A stretch of 64,000 nt of DNA from Halobacillus sp. Nhm2S1 (lineage in GTDB: Bacteria; Bacillota; Bacilli; Bacillales; Halobacillaceae): assembly GCF_019599545.1 (NCBI RefSeq), contig NZ_JAIEZV010000002.1, forward strand, positions 930,001 to 994,000. Reading direction: 5' to 3'. The translations under genes and the position numbers were made by a program. This document shows, piece after piece, positions 47,054 through 56,510 of the stretch; position 1 is the stretch's first letter, and each line of letters begins with the position of its first letter. Below the pieces are notes generated by a model. The model ran no database searches, had not been told where the DNA came from, and saw only the letters and a program-made list of their open reading frames with translations.

Positions 47054-47451
47054 CATACCCCTCCTGAGCAAATATACACATCTATTATACTACCATTTCT
47101 ACATAAAAATGGAAGGTTAACTCAGACATTTATACTATTACAATCCTAAAAAATTACTATGAATCTAAAATTTAGAATGCTCTTAAATCATCATCCGAGG
47201 CAAGGGAATAGTATCTGTTAACAAGTGTGTAGAGCCAGATTTCGTCCATTACATTGAGAGGGAATATAATAACAAAAGCACCTTTTCCCTAAAAGGCAGG
47301 AAAAGGTGCTTGGATAAAAATATGCATCTCTTTTATTGAATCTTCATCTATCTTTAAAAGGGTTTTTCCTCGGCTATATTCTCTCCCTAAAGGCTTGCGG
47401 TCACAACTTTTGAGGGAGCCGTCTTCCATGTTCTGATGTTACTTTTTCTGG
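47054..47451. other. Gap between wall-protein and aldo/keto reductase genes
   Basis: Nearest the wall-protein gene, leftward TATAAT (47084-47089) is preceded by a dyad CCATTT...AAATGG (47093-47112) covering the -35 position. A 13-nt palindrome TCTAAAATTTAGA lies at 47164-47176. The reductase terminator is at 47273-47312. No ORF is supported. Confidence 0.45.
47273..47312 (-). terminator. Distal terminator of the aldo/keto reductase unit
   Basis: AAGCACCTTTTCC and its complement (13 bp) with TTTTG on the leftward strand. Confidence 0.7.
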
Positions 47452-48438
47452 TTATATTGGCAGAGGCGCATGCGCTGACACAAAACCTCTTTCCACAAGT
47501 TCATCCCAAAAAGCTTTCGGAATTTCCCGTTGGATCATCTCCAAATCTTCCTTGATCCGATCTGGGCGCGTTGAGCCAGGGATGACCGATTTCACCGCTG
47601 GATGAGCTGTTGTAAATTGGAGTGCAGCTGCTTTTAACGGAACATTGTACTTTTCACCAATCTCTTTCAATTGATTGACTCTACCAATGATCTCCGCTCC
47701 GGCTTTTTCATAGTTGTAATGATCGCCGCCCAACAAAACGCCGGAGTTATAAGGGCTGCCGACAACGATGTCTACATCCTTCTCTTCTGCCATTGTCATC
47801 ATACGCTGCAGCGCGCGGTCGTGCTGCAGAAGCGTATATTGCGTTGCGGATAAGCAGACATCCGGCTTTGTCTCCTCAAGCTCCATCGCAAGTTCGATCG
47901 GTTCTGTCGTGTTGACACCAAGGCCCCATGAGCGGATGACTCCTTCTTCACGAAGACGGGACAACACACGGAAAGCTCCGGTTCTAGCTTCTTCAAATTT
48001 AGCGACCCATTCATCTCCGTGGAAGTCAGGAGAAACGTCATGTACGAAGACCATATCTAAACGGTCCGTTTTCAGACGTTCAAGACTTTGCTCGATCGAT
48101 CTCTTCGTTGCATCTTCTGTATAATCGGTAATCACTTTATTGTTACGGCCATGTTCAAATAGCCCTTCGTTTTCTTCTGTCTCCTCCGTCATATAACGAC
48201 CTACTTTTGTGCTTAACACATAGTCATCCCGGTTGTATTTCGATAACACGTCACCGACACGCATTTCAGCTAAACCTGCACCATAAAAAGGGGCGGTGTC
48301 AAAATAACGGACACCCTGATTCCACGCAGTTTGAATCGTTTCACGGGCTTCTTCTTCAGGAACATCCCTGAACATGTTTCCTAAAGGTGCTGTGCCAAGT
48401 CCAACTTTATGTTTCAAAGCATCCTCCAGTGATTTCAT
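47452..48438 (-). CDS. Aldo/keto reductase
   Basis: A 328-residue TIM-barrel oxidoreductase. The catalytic tetrad is represented by D and Y in YFDTAPFYGAG, K in STKVGRY and H in VFVHDVSP. The family resembles the L-fucose/pyridoxal dehydrogenase subgroup. It reduces or oxidises carbonyl compounds with NAD(P)H. GGAGG lies 8 nt before the ATG at 48438, and 20 extra upstream codons lack support. Substrate unknown. Confidence 0.85.
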   Translation of the reverse strand: MKSLEDALKHKVGLGTAPLGNMFRDVPEEEARETIQTAWNQGVRYFDTAPFYGAGLAEMRVGDVLSKYNRDDYVLSTKVGRYMTEETEENEGLFEHGRNNKVITDYTEDATKRSIEQSLERLKTDRLDMVFVHDVSPDFHGDEWVAKFEEARTGAFRVLSRLREEGVIRSWGLGVNTTEPIELAMELEETKPDVCLSATQYTLLQHDRALQRMMTMAEEKDVDIVVGSPYNSGVLLGGDHYNYEKAGAEIIGRVNQLKEIGEKYNVPLKAAALQFTTAHPAVKSVIPGSTRPDRIKEDLEMIQREIPKAFWDELVERGFVSAHAPLPI

Positions 48439-48524
48439 GTGCTTTTCCTCCTTTGATCGAATCATAATAGTTGTATATCCAACTATTAGGTCTACCAAAC
48501 ATGATCATAAGGACACCCCCCTCA

Positions 48525-49145
48525 TCAGGAGGAAGGTACATCCAATGCCATTTTCAAGTAATCTACGAACAAAGCGGACTGCTCCTTCAGCTTCACTTTC
48601 TCCTCCGGTAAAATTGCATGATCGAGCGCAAGACCGTCGATAAAAGTGATGATCGACCGGGCTACAAGTTCGCTGTCGTAGCGGTCACTGAACTCACCTG
48701 ATTTTTGCCCCTTTTTAATAAGGTCATCATAAATTCGCAGCCCCATCTCATACCGTTTTTCCCCATACGCACGTCTTCGTTCATCATTTCGTCCCGTAAT
48801 GAAAAATTCCAGCTTACTTGGTGCGAGTGGATCCATCTCTGTATCAGGACTTCCGTCTTCTCCGAACAAAAGCTGCATAAGCAAACTCCAGTAAGATTCT
48901 ACTTTTTCCAGAGAATCTTCTGTCGCTTCCGCTTCTTCCGTAAGTCCTTCTTCAAGCAAAGCTTCAAATAGGTCTTCCTTATTTGAGAAATATTGATAGA
49001 GCCCACCACGGCTGACGCCAGCCGCCTCCATGACATGCTTCATTGTCGTATGCTCGTAACCATGCTCGATGAAAACCTGCCTCGCTGCTTCTAGAATGTC
49101 AGCTCGTCGTTGCTTCAGGTGTTCCTTGCTCACTCGTGGTGACAT
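48525..49145 (-). CDS. TetR-family repressor of the adjacent exporter
   Basis: A 206-residue TetR regulator. The N-terminal helix-turn-helix spans about residues 15-60 (ILEAARQVFIEHGYEHTT; GVSRGGLYQYFSNKEDLF), with a ligand domain behind. The ATG at 49145 lies within the 3' end of the exporter gene (47-nt overlap), so the two are cotranscribed and translationally linked. The likely operators are the two palindromes upstream of the exporter, giving autoregulation. Ligand unknown. Confidence 0.88.
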   Translation of the reverse strand: MSPRVSKEHLKQRRADILEAARQVFIEHGYEHTTMKHVMEAAGVSRGGLYQYFSNKEDLFEALLEEGLTEEAEATEDSLEKVESYWSLLMQLLFGEDGSPDTEMDPLAPSKLEFFITGRNDERRRAYGEKRYEMGLRIYDDLIKKGQKSGEFSDRYDSELVARSIITFIDGLALDHAILPEEKVKLKEQSALFVDYLKMALDVPSS

Positions 49146-50361
49146 GCCCCTTTCCTCCTTCCACTTTTCGCTTTGTAATAAATCCGATGACGGATACCAA
49201 AACAAGGAGACTAGCCGTAATCGTAAACGTCGGAATGACACCGATCATTGTTGCTATCCAGCCTCCGACGAGGGGACCGATGATTGTCGCTGTCGTCATG
49301 ACACTGTTGATGACTCCAAATACGCGCCCGGTCATATGGACAGGGGTGTTCACCTGGACGGTCGCCTGGAATGGAACAAATATCAGACTTGCCGAGAAAC
49401 CCGCGGTGAATCCGAGACCCGGTCCCCAAAGGATCGAATAGTGGAGGTCATAAAAGGTAAGCATCCCCATAATCCCAAAACTCGCTCCAATTCCACAGAC
49501 CCCAAGAAGCATGAGGGGGTAGGCTTTATAATCTGTTTTCTTTGCTAACAAAAAGCCCGCTAAGAACATCCCAAGTCCAGAACCCGTCACAAGATAACCG
49601 AACAGATCAGGAGACGCGTACGTCAGTTCACGAATTAAGACAATAAGCTGGGAATCAGCTGATTGGAGAATCAGTAGGCTGATCCCAACGAGAATTAAAC
49701 CCGTCATCATAAAACGGCTCGATTTTAGAAAAGAGAAGCCGAGCATGAACTCTTCCTTGAACGACCCTTCCTCTTTTTCTTCTTCGGTCGTTTCAAGAGG
49801 GAGCGCATTTGGAACAAACAAAAGGATGACCGCAGAGACGAGGAACGTTGCCGAGTCGATGATGAATACTTGCTGAGCACCGAAAACCGTGACAAGCAAC
49901 CCACTAACGAGCGGTCCGAGGATTTTCGTCGATGAGTCAATCATCGAGGTAATCGACATCGCCCCTTTCATATCTTCCTCCGGTACGACTTCCTTCAACT
50001 TCCCGTTTTTCGCAGGGATGAAGACAGCGGAGAAGATCCCGACTGTAAGCAGCGTTGCATAAACCATCCAAAGCGATGTCGCGACCGTCAAAATAAGGAT
50101 CAAAACCGCCCTTATGATATCAGAGACAATCATGAGCGTTTTACGGCTGAAGCGGTCAGCTACCATGCCGGCAACCGGTCCGAACAAAGCCATCGGCACA
50201 GCCAAACACAAAAAGATAAACGACACTTCAAGCGGTGATGCATCCCATTTCAACCCGACAAGCGTGATAATCGCGACGATACTGAGCCAATCGCCGATGC
50301 TCGAGATGGCTTGTGCGGTCATCAAGGTCATATACCCTTTGTTCTTCCATAAACGTTCCAT
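49099..50361 (-). CDS. MFS exporter, MFS_3-type, under TetR control
   Basis: A 420-residue 12-helix transporter (conserved loop GMVADRFSRKTLMI after helix 2). It resembles macrolide/enterobactin-type exporters and the other MFS gene at 16860. The ATG at 50361 has GAGGGG 8 nt upstream. The TetR gene overlaps its 3' end, and two operators overlie its promoter, so it is probably induced by its own substrate. The substrate is unknown. Confidence 0.83.
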   Translation of the reverse strand: MERLWKNKGYMTLMTAQAISSIGDWLSIVAIITLVGLKWDASPLEVSFIFLCLAVPMALFGPVAGMVADRFSRKTLMIVSDIIRAVLILILTVATSLWMVYATLLTVGIFSAVFIPAKNGKLKEVVPEEDMKGAMSITSMIDSSTKILGPLVSGLLVTVFGAQQVFIIDSATFLVSAVILLFVPNALPLETTEEEKEEGSFKEEFMLGFSFLKSSRFMMTGLILVGISLLILQSADSQLIVLIRELTYASPDLFGYLVTGSGLGMFLAGFLLAKKTDYKAYPLMLLGVCGIGASFGIMGMLTFYDLHYSILWGPGLGFTAGFSASLIFVPFQATVQVNTPVHMTGRVFGVINSVMTTATIIGPLVGGWIATMIGVIPTFTITASLLVLVSVIGFITKRKVEGGKGHVTTSEQGTPEATTS

Positions 50362-50382
50362 TGGTTGGACCCCTCTCATTTT

Positions 50383-50402
50383 AAACGACACCGGTGTCGT
50401 TT
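50383..50402. promoter_or_regulatory. TetR operator 2 (leader)
   Basis: Perfect 20-bp palindrome AAACGACACCGGTGTCGTTT, downstream of the predicted transcription start. Confidence 0.75.
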
Positions 50403-50412
50403 TGTTAGATTT

Positions 50413-50441
50413 ATTATATCGACACTAGTGTCGTTTTGCAA
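50413..50441 (-). promoter_or_regulatory. Exporter-tetR promoter with operator 1 in the spacer
   Basis: Leftward TTGCAA (50436-50441), 17 nt, TATAAT (50413-50418). The spacer is filled by the perfect palindrome CGACACTAGTGTCG (50420-50433). Operators 1 and 2 share CGACAC...GTGTCG and are 34 bp apart centre to centre, about three helical turns. Confidence 0.8.
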
Positions 50442-50471
50442 CTGTTTTTTTATAAAGAGTGAAATTGCCCA

Positions 50472-50510
50472 TAAAAAAGCATGAAGGCAAAATGATTACC
50501 TCCACGCTTT
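50472..50510 (-). terminator. Terminator of the VOC gene
   Basis: Leftward AAAGCGTGGAGG pairs with CCTTCATGCTTT (some G-U), then TTT. Confidence 0.65.
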
Positions 50511-50522
50511 ATCAGGTCTGGT

Positions 50523-50927
50523 TCAAATCCCTTTCGTATTCATCAAAACGACTCTCCAACCATCAGGATCTTCTATCGTCACACCCTTTTCTTCCCAATA
50601 TGGATTCTCAGATTCCACTTCTTTATATCCCATCTGACGAAGCCTTTCTGTTACCTCCATCACCTCGCTCTGCTTTTCTATATAAAAAACGAGCAAATTA
50701 TCTTTAGTCGGCGCAGGGCAGGGGCTGCCGGCTTCATGCCTAGTAAACTCGAGATGGTAGGGAAGACCGGGCAATCCATAAACTACTCCCTCATACCCCC
50801 TGTGACCTGCGAAGTCTGTCAGTCTTTCTAAACCAAGTCCGGACTCATAAAAATCAATCACCTTTTCAAATTGATCGGTCGGTCTCGCTATTCTTATTTG
50901 TGATGCTTCAAATCTTGGAAACTTCAT
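50523..50927 (-). CDS. VOC (glyoxalase-fold) family protein
   Basis: A 134-residue vicinal oxygen chelate protein: two beta-alpha-beta-beta-beta units, with RPTDQFEKVIDFYESGLGLE at the start and YHLEFTRH and VTIEDPDGWRVVLM later. Members are dioxygenases, glyoxalases or antibiotic-binding proteins. The visible His and Glu could bind metal, but no substrate is evident. GGAGG precedes the ATG. It stands alone. Confidence 0.78.
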   Translation of the reverse strand: MKFPRFEASQIRIARPTDQFEKVIDFYESGLGLERLTDFAGHRGYEGVVYGLPGLPYHLEFTRHEAGSPCPAPTKDNLLVFYIEKQSEVMEVTERLRQMGYKEVESENPYWEEKGVTIEDPDGWRVVLMNTKGI

Positions 50928-51150
50928 TCATCTCCTCCTATTTGTATAGACGCACTTGTTACAGGAACCGCAGACCTCTTTTAAACCAATTGTAATTGAT
51001 TTAGAAGAATAGCCCATTAGAGGAAAGAATGAAATCCTTGTACAACTTTGGACTGAATAAGAAGAAGGACATTGACTTCTTGTTAGAGGACGTTAAAGCA
51101 GCGTTAGAGGACATTGATCTCGAGTTAAGGAACATATTAACCAATAAGAC

Positions 51151-51192
51151 AAAAAAAGCGCCCTTCCACCTGTGTGGAAAAAGGCACTTTTC
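51151..51192 (-). terminator. Terminator of mqo
   Basis: TTCCAC...GTGGAA inside a larger imperfect stem, with a T7 tail on the leftward strand. Confidence 0.75.
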
Positions 51193-51199
51193 ACTACGC

Positions 51200-52711
51200 T
51201 TAAATATTCACAGGACTCTCTTCCTGCTCCTCCGTCAACCCCAGCGTTTCTTCTGTTGTCGCATGAATTTCACGGATCAATTCTGGATTTTCAACTAAAT
51301 CTTTCCCATACGAAGGAATCATTTCTTTAATCTTCGGTTCCCATTCTTTCACCTGCTCTGGGAAACACCTTCCCATCAGCTCAAGCATGACGGAAACAGC
51401 TGTCGATGCTCCTGGAGAGGCACCAAGTAAGGCGGCGATGGATCCATCTGCGGAACTGACGACTTCCGTTCCGAATTGAAGGGTTCCTTTCCCACCGCCT
51501 TCCGTATCCTTGATGACCTGCACCCGTTGGCCTGCAGTGACGAGATCCCAGTCCTCTGCTTTAGCCGTAGGGATGAATTCACGCAATTCTTCCAGTCGTT
51601 TTTCTTTGGATTGGATGACCTGCTCGATCAGATACTTCGTCAAGGAAGCGTTCTTCACTCCTGCCGCTACCATTGTAGCTAAGTTATCCTTTTGGACGGA
51701 GGTAATCAAATCAAGCAGCGATCCGGTTTTCAAAAATTTAGGCGAGAAACCGGCAAACGGTCCAAAAAGTAAGCTCTCTTTGCCGTCAATGAAACGAGTG
51801 TCCAGGTGGGGCACCGACATCGGTGGGGCGCCGACTTTGGCCTTTCCATACACTTTCGCACGGTGTTCGGAAATGACCTCCGGATTGTTGCACACCATAA
51901 ACAAACCACTGACAGGGAATCCACCAATCTGTTTGGATTCGGGAATGCCTGTTTTCTGAAGCAAGTGCAAGCTTCCTCCACCGCCCCCGATGAAGACAAA
52001 GTTGGACTTATGAAATTCTATCTTGTTGTTTTGGAGATCGCGCACTTTCACTTCCCACGATCCGTCTTCTGCACGCTTGATATCTTCAACGCTGTGTTTA
52101 TAGTTGATCTCAAGGTTTTCTTTTTCCAAGTGATCGAACATCTTCCGCGTCAATGACCCGAAGTTTACGTCCGTCCCCGCATCAATCTTCGTTGCGGCGA
52201 TTGGTTCTGTGATTGTCCGGTTCTTCATAATAAGCGGAATCCAATCTTCCAGTTTGTCTGGATCATCCGAAAACTCCATGTCTTTAAACAACGGGTTCGT
52301 AACCATTGTTTTAAAGCGCTTTCTCAAGAAATCAACATTGTTTTCCCCCTGCACAAAACTCATATGCGGCAAAGGCATGATAAAGTCATTCGGGCTACTG
52401 ATCCGGTTGTTTTTTACGAGATAAGACCAAAATTGCTTCGAGACTTGAAACTGTTCATTCACTTTAATGGCTTTTGACATATCGATTGTACCGTCAGGAT
52501 TTTCGTTCGTGTAGTTCAGCTCACAAAGGGCTGCATGGCCTGTACCTGCATTGTTCCATACATTAGAACTTTCTTCTCCTGCACTTCCAAGCCTTTCAAA
52601 CACGCGAATGTTCCAGTCCGGCACCAATTCTTTAAGCAAAGATCCCAATGTCGCACTCATGATCCCTGCACCAATTAAAATCACATCTGTCTTCGAGTAT
52701 TTTTTGCTCAT
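51200..52711 (-). CDS. mqo: Malate:quinone oxidoreductase
   Basis: A 503-residue FAD enzyme of normal length. The dinucleotide site [14 protein letters not shown] starts at residue 10, and segments [14 protein letters not shown] and [11 protein letters not shown] are typical. It oxidises malate to oxaloacetate and reduces quinone at the inner face of the membrane, bypassing NAD-linked malate dehydrogenase. The ATG has AAAGGG upstream. It is monocistronic between a gap and its own terminator. Confidence 0.95.
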   Translation of the reverse strand: MSKKYSKTDVILIGAGIMSATLGSLLKELVPDWNIRVFERLGSAGEESSNVWNNAGTGHAALCELNYTNENPDGTIDMSKAIKVNEQFQVSKQFWSYLVKNNRISSPNDFIMPLPHMSFVQGENNVDFLRKRFKTMVTNPLFKDMEFSDDPDKLEDWIPLIMKNRTITEPIAATKIDAGTDVNFGSLTRKMFDHLEKENLEINYKHSVEDIKRAEDGSWEVKVRDLQNNKIEFHKSNFVFIGGGGGSLHLLQKTGIPESKQIGGFPVSGLFMVCNNPEVISEHRAKVYGKAKVGAPPMSVPHLDTRFIDGKESLLFGPFAGFSPKFLKTGSLLDLITSVQKDNLATMVAAGVKNASLTKYLIEQVIQSKEKRLEELREFIPTAKAEDWDLVTAGQRVQVIKDTEGGGKGTLQFGTEVVSSADGSIAALLGASPGASTAVSVMLELMGRCFPEQVKEWEPKIKEMIPSYGKDLVENPELIREIHATTEETLGLTEEQEESPVNI

Positions 52712-52942
52712 TTCCCTTTCATTCTCCCTATTATCAGATATTTTTATCTATGTTCAGTGTATCACTATTATCGAAAAATTAAAATATTTGGAAGCCCTTC
52801 CGTTTGCGGTTTCGCCAGGGACACTTTCCTGAGGGAAAGAAAACATCGCACCATCAGCCTATTCAAATAAGGGGAGGAGGGTTCAGCACTGTGATGTTTT
52901 TTCTCAGTACCTTGAGATCAGACTTTTATCTGGATGAAATAA

Positions 52943-52985
52943 TAAAAAAGTGTCTGCGCTCTTAAGAGAGGCAGACACTTTTTTC
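52943..52985 (-). terminator. Terminator of lrgAB
   Basis: AAAAGTGTCTGC and perfect complement around a 13-nt loop that itself contains CTCTTAAGAG. Confidence 0.85.
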
Positions 52986-53673
52986 ACATAAACAATAACG
53001 TTAATCCAGGAGCCAGTACGGATACAATAACGGCACTCAACACCATCGCAATCGTACTGACAGAACCTTCAAGTGGATCCCGCTCCATTGATGTCGCTGT
53101 TCCGATTGCATGGGAGGCACTCCCCATGCCGACCCCTTTTCCAAGCGGATGGGTCAAACGGGAAAAGCGCATGACCACAGGGTGAATCAGCACCCCGCCT
53201 ATTCCAGCAATCATGACAAAGACAGCCGCGAGCGGCATGACGCCACCGCTTGATTCCGCAATCGACATCGCGACAGGTGTGGTCACCGATTTCGGAACAA
53301 TCGAGTGGATGATCAACTCACTGAATCCCGCCCACTTGCTGAGCAAAAGTCCAGAAGTCACACCAATAAACGCGCCCACTGAAGTTCCTACTAAAATTGG
53401 CAGAAGCATCTTTTTCAAAAGATCACGGTACTGGTAAAGCGGGAAAGCAAGCGCAACGACTGCAGGCCCAAGCAAGTGATCGATCCACCTGCCGCCAAGC
53501 ATATACGTATCATAGGAAAGACCGAACACCAGTAAAAGAATGATGATGGTTACGGTCGACAGAATGATCGGGGCCGTATAGATGCGGCGGAATCTGCGAT
53601 AAACGAACAATGCCCCTTGATAGATAAGAATCGTCATGAAGATAACAGCCGAAGCCAGAAGAAGACTATTCAT
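52984..53673 (-). CDS. lrgB: LrgB/CidB-family membrane protein
   Basis: A 229-residue protein with about seven helices. The conserved GTSVGAFIGVTSG, PKSVTTPVAM and GSASHAIGTATSME segments define the LrgB/YohK family. LrgAB acts in murein hydrolase control and in pyruvate or glycolate handling depending on species. The start at 53673 overlaps lrgA by 8 nt and has GGAGGGAGG upstream. Confidence 0.9.
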   Translation of the reverse strand: MNSLLLASAVIFMTILIYQGALFVYRRFRRIYTAPIILSTVTIIILLLVFGLSYDTYMLGGRWIDHLLGPAVVALAFPLYQYRDLLKKMLLPILVGTSVGAFIGVTSGLLLSKWAGFSELIIHSIVPKSVTTPVAMSIAESSGGVMPLAAVFVMIAGIGGVLIHPVVMRFSRLTHPLGKGVGMGSASHAIGTATSMERDPLEGSVSTIAMVLSAVIVSVLAPGLTLLFM

Positions 53674-54037
53674 GAGCAGCCTCCCTCCTTCTTGCCATCC
53701 ATTGGGCAACTACCCCTGAAATCCCCATCACCAAGGCCGTACTCAATAGGCCGATGAAAACTAACAAAACCCCTTTTCCTTCAAAAACATACGCATAGCT
53801 CATAACCCCGACAGTTGCGGGTATGAAAAAGAACGGGAGGTGTTTGATCATGAACCCTACGCCCTGTTTAAACCAATTTTCGGGAACAAGTTTGAGAGAC
53901 AGGAACGCAAACAAGATTACCAGACCGATGACACTGCCCGGGATGAATAAGTTGAATGTATTTTGTATGAGTGTTCCGAGCAGGTAAATGATATATAACC
54001 CTGCAATTTGTACAATGATAGCGACTGCTTTTGACAC
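53666..54037 (-). CDS. lrgA: LrgA/CidA-family holin-like protein
   Basis: A 123-residue protein with four helices and the family segments IPGSVIGLVILF and LVPENWFKQG. It partners LrgB and may form a pore or transporter. The start is GTG at 54037, with AAGGA about 6 nt upstream. No LytS/LytR-type regulator is adjacent. Confidence 0.9.
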   Translation of the reverse strand: MSKAVAIIVQIAGLYIIYLLGTLIQNTFNLFIPGSVIGLVILFAFLSLKLVPENWFKQGVGFMIKHLPFFFIPATVGVMSYAYVFEGKGVLLVFIGLLSTALVMGISGVVAQWMARRREAAHE

Positions 54038-54358
54038 GTGTGATCCTTCTTTCTAGTGGTGATATGGAAGTTTTATTCTTTTATTATATAGGAATCTAAA
54101 GAGCATACAAAAATCCTGCTTTTTATGCTTACTGTTCTTACGGCAGAAAGCGTAGGGACATTTTTTCATGACATGAACTTTAGATTATGGACGATATAGT
54201 AATATTCTTCTATATTATTTCGTAATTATCTTTTCAAGATATGTGCGCGACATTCCGCCCGTATGGTGGGTTTGAAATTTTCTACAATAATGATGAGCCG
54301 GTGATTGTATCAGAAGAAGTGGGAAACTCGACCCAAGCCCAGCGGTTTTGAATGACCG
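54038..54358. other. Gap with a possible gene remnant
   Basis: AT-rich and without a gene that has a start signal. From about 54228 to 54350 on the plus strand one frame reads a protein-like stretch (GGFEIFYNNDEPVIVS...) to a stop, with a TAA just upstream. It may be the end of a decayed gene or chance. Confidence 0.3.
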
Positions 54359-54406
54359 ATAAAAAGTGCCTGTTCCCTTAATGGGGAGCAGGCACTTTTT
54401 ATTTTT
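54359..54406. terminator. Terminator of the 424-residue gene
   Basis: AAAAAGTGCCTG with complement (54361-54372 and 54389-54400), inner TCCC...GGGGA pairing and T/A runs on both sides. Confidence 0.85.
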
Positions 54407-55680
54407 CACTCTACCTTCAATTGAATCCCTTTGCTCTTCGCCAAGTCGTCGGCCACAATAGCTACCCCTTCCACTTTATTTCCCGGTGTGACTTTCGGCT
54501 GGACAGATGGGTTCAGAGGATAGGTTTTACCATCAAACTTGACCTGAGCGAAAAAGTCTTCCATTCCCCCTCCAGCCACATACATAATCAGATCCCTATA
54601 GCCCTTAGTCGTTGTATTGGACACAATGACAGGGTTCCTAACAAGGGAGAATCGAGAAAGTATTTGATAGGCACCCTCTTGTTCTTTAAGAATGACAGCA
54701 CTGCATCCACCCGTTCCACAGACCAATGGACCAACTAAAAAAACGAAAACCTCTTGAACCCCATCGTTATTCAAATCGATTCTATTATAATAATATCTGA
54801 TGTTTTCTTCAGATAGTTTGAAATTATATTCCCCTTCAATGGCAGCTTCCAATTTTAGATCCCTTTCTGTTTCTGAACAAACATAGGTGAGCGAAGAAAA
54901 ATCGATTCCCTTTTTATTGGAAAAAGGTTCATACTCACAAAGACTCCTTTTTATATTCATGAGTTCATCCCTTGAAGGATAGGGGTATTCAAATGCTAAA
55001 GCACGAGCAATAGACTTGTGAGCTTCCGATTTACGTCCTAACTTTATTTGGGCATCAGCTAAATAATACCAATACGTAGAAGAATCATATTCTCTTAAAA
55101 GGGCGCTGTAATACTGTTCCACCTTTTTAAAATAAGAGGGATACACGTCTCTCGCCCTCTCAAACCCTTCACGACCTAAACGGAAAACCTCTACAATGAA
55201 AGCCAAACCGGTATCATGATTCCATAGAGCGATTTCGTAAAGTCCGTCTCCTTCTGGACCGGGATCCATGTCCTCCACATCAATCATACTGAAGTATTGA
55301 TTACCTTTAACTAAATCTCTAAACCCTCCATTTTCCCATTGGTAAACGCTGAGGTCTGCCCAAATTGATCCTACTTGCCAACCGACAAGGATGTTGTATT
55401 CGTTTCTGTTTTTTAGTGGAGCCGCCCCTAAGGACATGACCCCATACCCTTTACCTTTTTTCGTATCAGCTACGTACCATCCAACTGGTCCTTGCTTCAG
55501 AATCATGAGATAGTTTTCACCACGCCAGTAGTAGATGCCTGCGACCTCTAGAACTCCATCCCCATCAAGATCTGCACTTAATAAGGCTTTCTTGGGTTTG
55601 GGTGCTGCTAACTGAACCATGGTGGCTGTCGGGGGCAGGAAACGTTTGAAGATACTCCCTTCGCCTTCTTTTTTGCCCAT
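54406..55680 (-). CDS. Large protein with Asp-rich repeats and TPR-like middle, unknown
   Basis: A 424-residue protein without signal peptide or membrane segment. It carries calcium-loop-like motifs resembling VCBS/FG-GAP blades: SADLDGDGVLEVAG (35-48), DVEDMDPGPEGDGLYEI (about 134-150) and RIDLNNDGVQEVFVF (300-314). Between them residues 180-235 look like one or two TPR helices pairs (YWYYLADAQIKLGRKSEA). A CGTGGC segment at 321-326 is notable. The ATG at 55680 follows AAGGGGTG by 7 nt. I do not recognise a characterised homologue. Whether it is exported by another route is unknown. Confidence 0.65.
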   Translation of the reverse strand: MGKKEGEGSIFKRFLPPTATMVQLAAPKPKKALLSADLDGDGVLEVAGIYYWRGENYLMILKQGPVGWYVADTKKGKGYGVMSLGAAPLKNRNEYNILVGWQVGSIWADLSVYQWENGGFRDLVKGNQYFSMIDVEDMDPGPEGDGLYEIALWNHDTGLAFIVEVFRLGREGFERARDVYPSYFKKVEQYYSALLREYDSSTYWYYLADAQIKLGRKSEAHKSIARALAFEYPYPSRDELMNIKRSLCEYEPFSNKKGIDFSSLTYVCSETERDLKLEAAIEGEYNFKLSEENIRYYYNRIDLNNDGVQEVFVFLVGPLVCGTGGCSAVILKEQEGAYQILSRFSLVRNPVIVSNTTTKGYRDLIMYVAGGGMEDFFAQVKFDGKTYPLNPSVQPKVTPGNKVEGVAIVADDLAKSKGIQLKVE

Positions 55681-55836
55681 AAGGTGTCACCCCTTTATTA
55701 ATCAATATATGTGAGTATGGATGCGGCATGTAAAACACCTTCCCCATTTTATGAGCGCTCAAGGCAGTCTTATTGGCATCAGTACAGGTCTCTTTTCCAG
55801 CTCCCCACCTTAGAAAAATAATTATTCCAATATAAA

Positions 55837-55861
55837 GTTTACCTCTTATTTTATAGGGTAT
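55837..55861 (+). promoter_or_regulatory. SigB-type promoter of the DICT-RibU-MCP operon
   Basis: GTTTAC (55837-55842), 13-nt spacer, GGGTAT (55856-55861) fits the general-stress sigma consensus GTTTAA-N12-14-GGGTAT with one mismatch. It lies 88 nt before the first start codon. No FMN riboswitch is seen in the leader. A dyad AATTC-ACTTG-GAATT follows near 55895. Confidence 0.65.
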
Positions 55862-55948
55862 AAGTTATCCATCAGAAGACCTAAAATTAAGTTCAATTCA
55901 CTTGGAATTAAAAATAAAACAAACCTTTTCTACTAGGAGGATATTCAC

Positions 55949-56500
55949 ATGAGAATACAAAATTTATCTCTATTTAAAGAATGCTTTGGAGCTGTAGAAG
56001 GAGAAACGCAAAACCTTGGAAATGCAAACCTTACCCAGTTGCAGGCAGGATCAATTAAATTCGAATCTAAAGTCCCCCAGCTGGAGTACATGTGCTTGAT
56101 GATGGAAAATATGGTCTTGATGAAAAAGTTGAAAGGGAATGTTTACGCCGGATTTCAAAAGTTTTCTCGTGCAAAAAATGTGATTGAACGTTTCCAGGCG
56201 ATGACCGAATACTCCAATGTGTACATATTTGGCGAAGAGGATGCACCTGTGGATCCAAATGACGGTATCCATTACATAGCCCTTCCACCGAACAGTGAAT
56301 TAATCAGAGAATGGTTTCTTGTCATCGACGCTCCAAACTTTAAATCCATGATGGTTGCTTATGATTTGGACGGATTCGGAGTGCACGAAGTGGAGGAAGG
56401 ACGTAATTTTAGAGGAGCCAAATCTTCCAGCCCCAAAGTCATTAACCATGCGTCCAGCTTATTGGAAAACCATACGAAGCCCATCACAGAACTTGCTTAA
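55949..56500 (+). CDS. DICT sensory domain protein
   Basis: A 183-residue soluble protein. The segment from FQKFSRAKNVIERF through YSNVYIFGEED, then LIREWFLVIDAPNF and MMVAYDLDGFG to FRGAKSSSPKVI, matches the DICT domain pattern. DICT was defined by comparative genomics as a sensor joined to cyclases and two-component proteins, with a suggested light role, and its ligand is not established. Here it is a stand-alone domain with a 40-residue N-terminal extension. AGGAGG precedes the ATG. It heads an operon with a riboflavin S-component and a chemoreceptor. Confidence 0.75.
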   Translation: MRIQNLSLFKECFGAVEGETQNLGNANLTQLQAGSIKFESKVPQLEYMCLMMENMVLMKKLKGNVYAGFQKFSRAKNVIERFQAMTEYSNVYIFGEEDAPVDPNDGIHYIALPPNSELIREWFLVIDAPNFKSMMVAYDLDGFGVHEVEEGRNFRGAKSSSPKVINHASSLLENHTKPITELA

Positions 56501-56510
56501 AAGATTTCTT

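Noticed and set aside
51029-51298. 89-codon plus-strand frame overlapping the 3' end of mqo
   Set aside because: No good ribosome site, runs through the mqo terminator and into mqo coding sequence. The first 40 codons look protein-like but support is too thin.
55681-55948. FMN riboswitch before the DICT-RibU operon
   Set aside because: None of the conserved RFN blocks (such as AGGGGCAGGGTGAAATTCC-like) is present.
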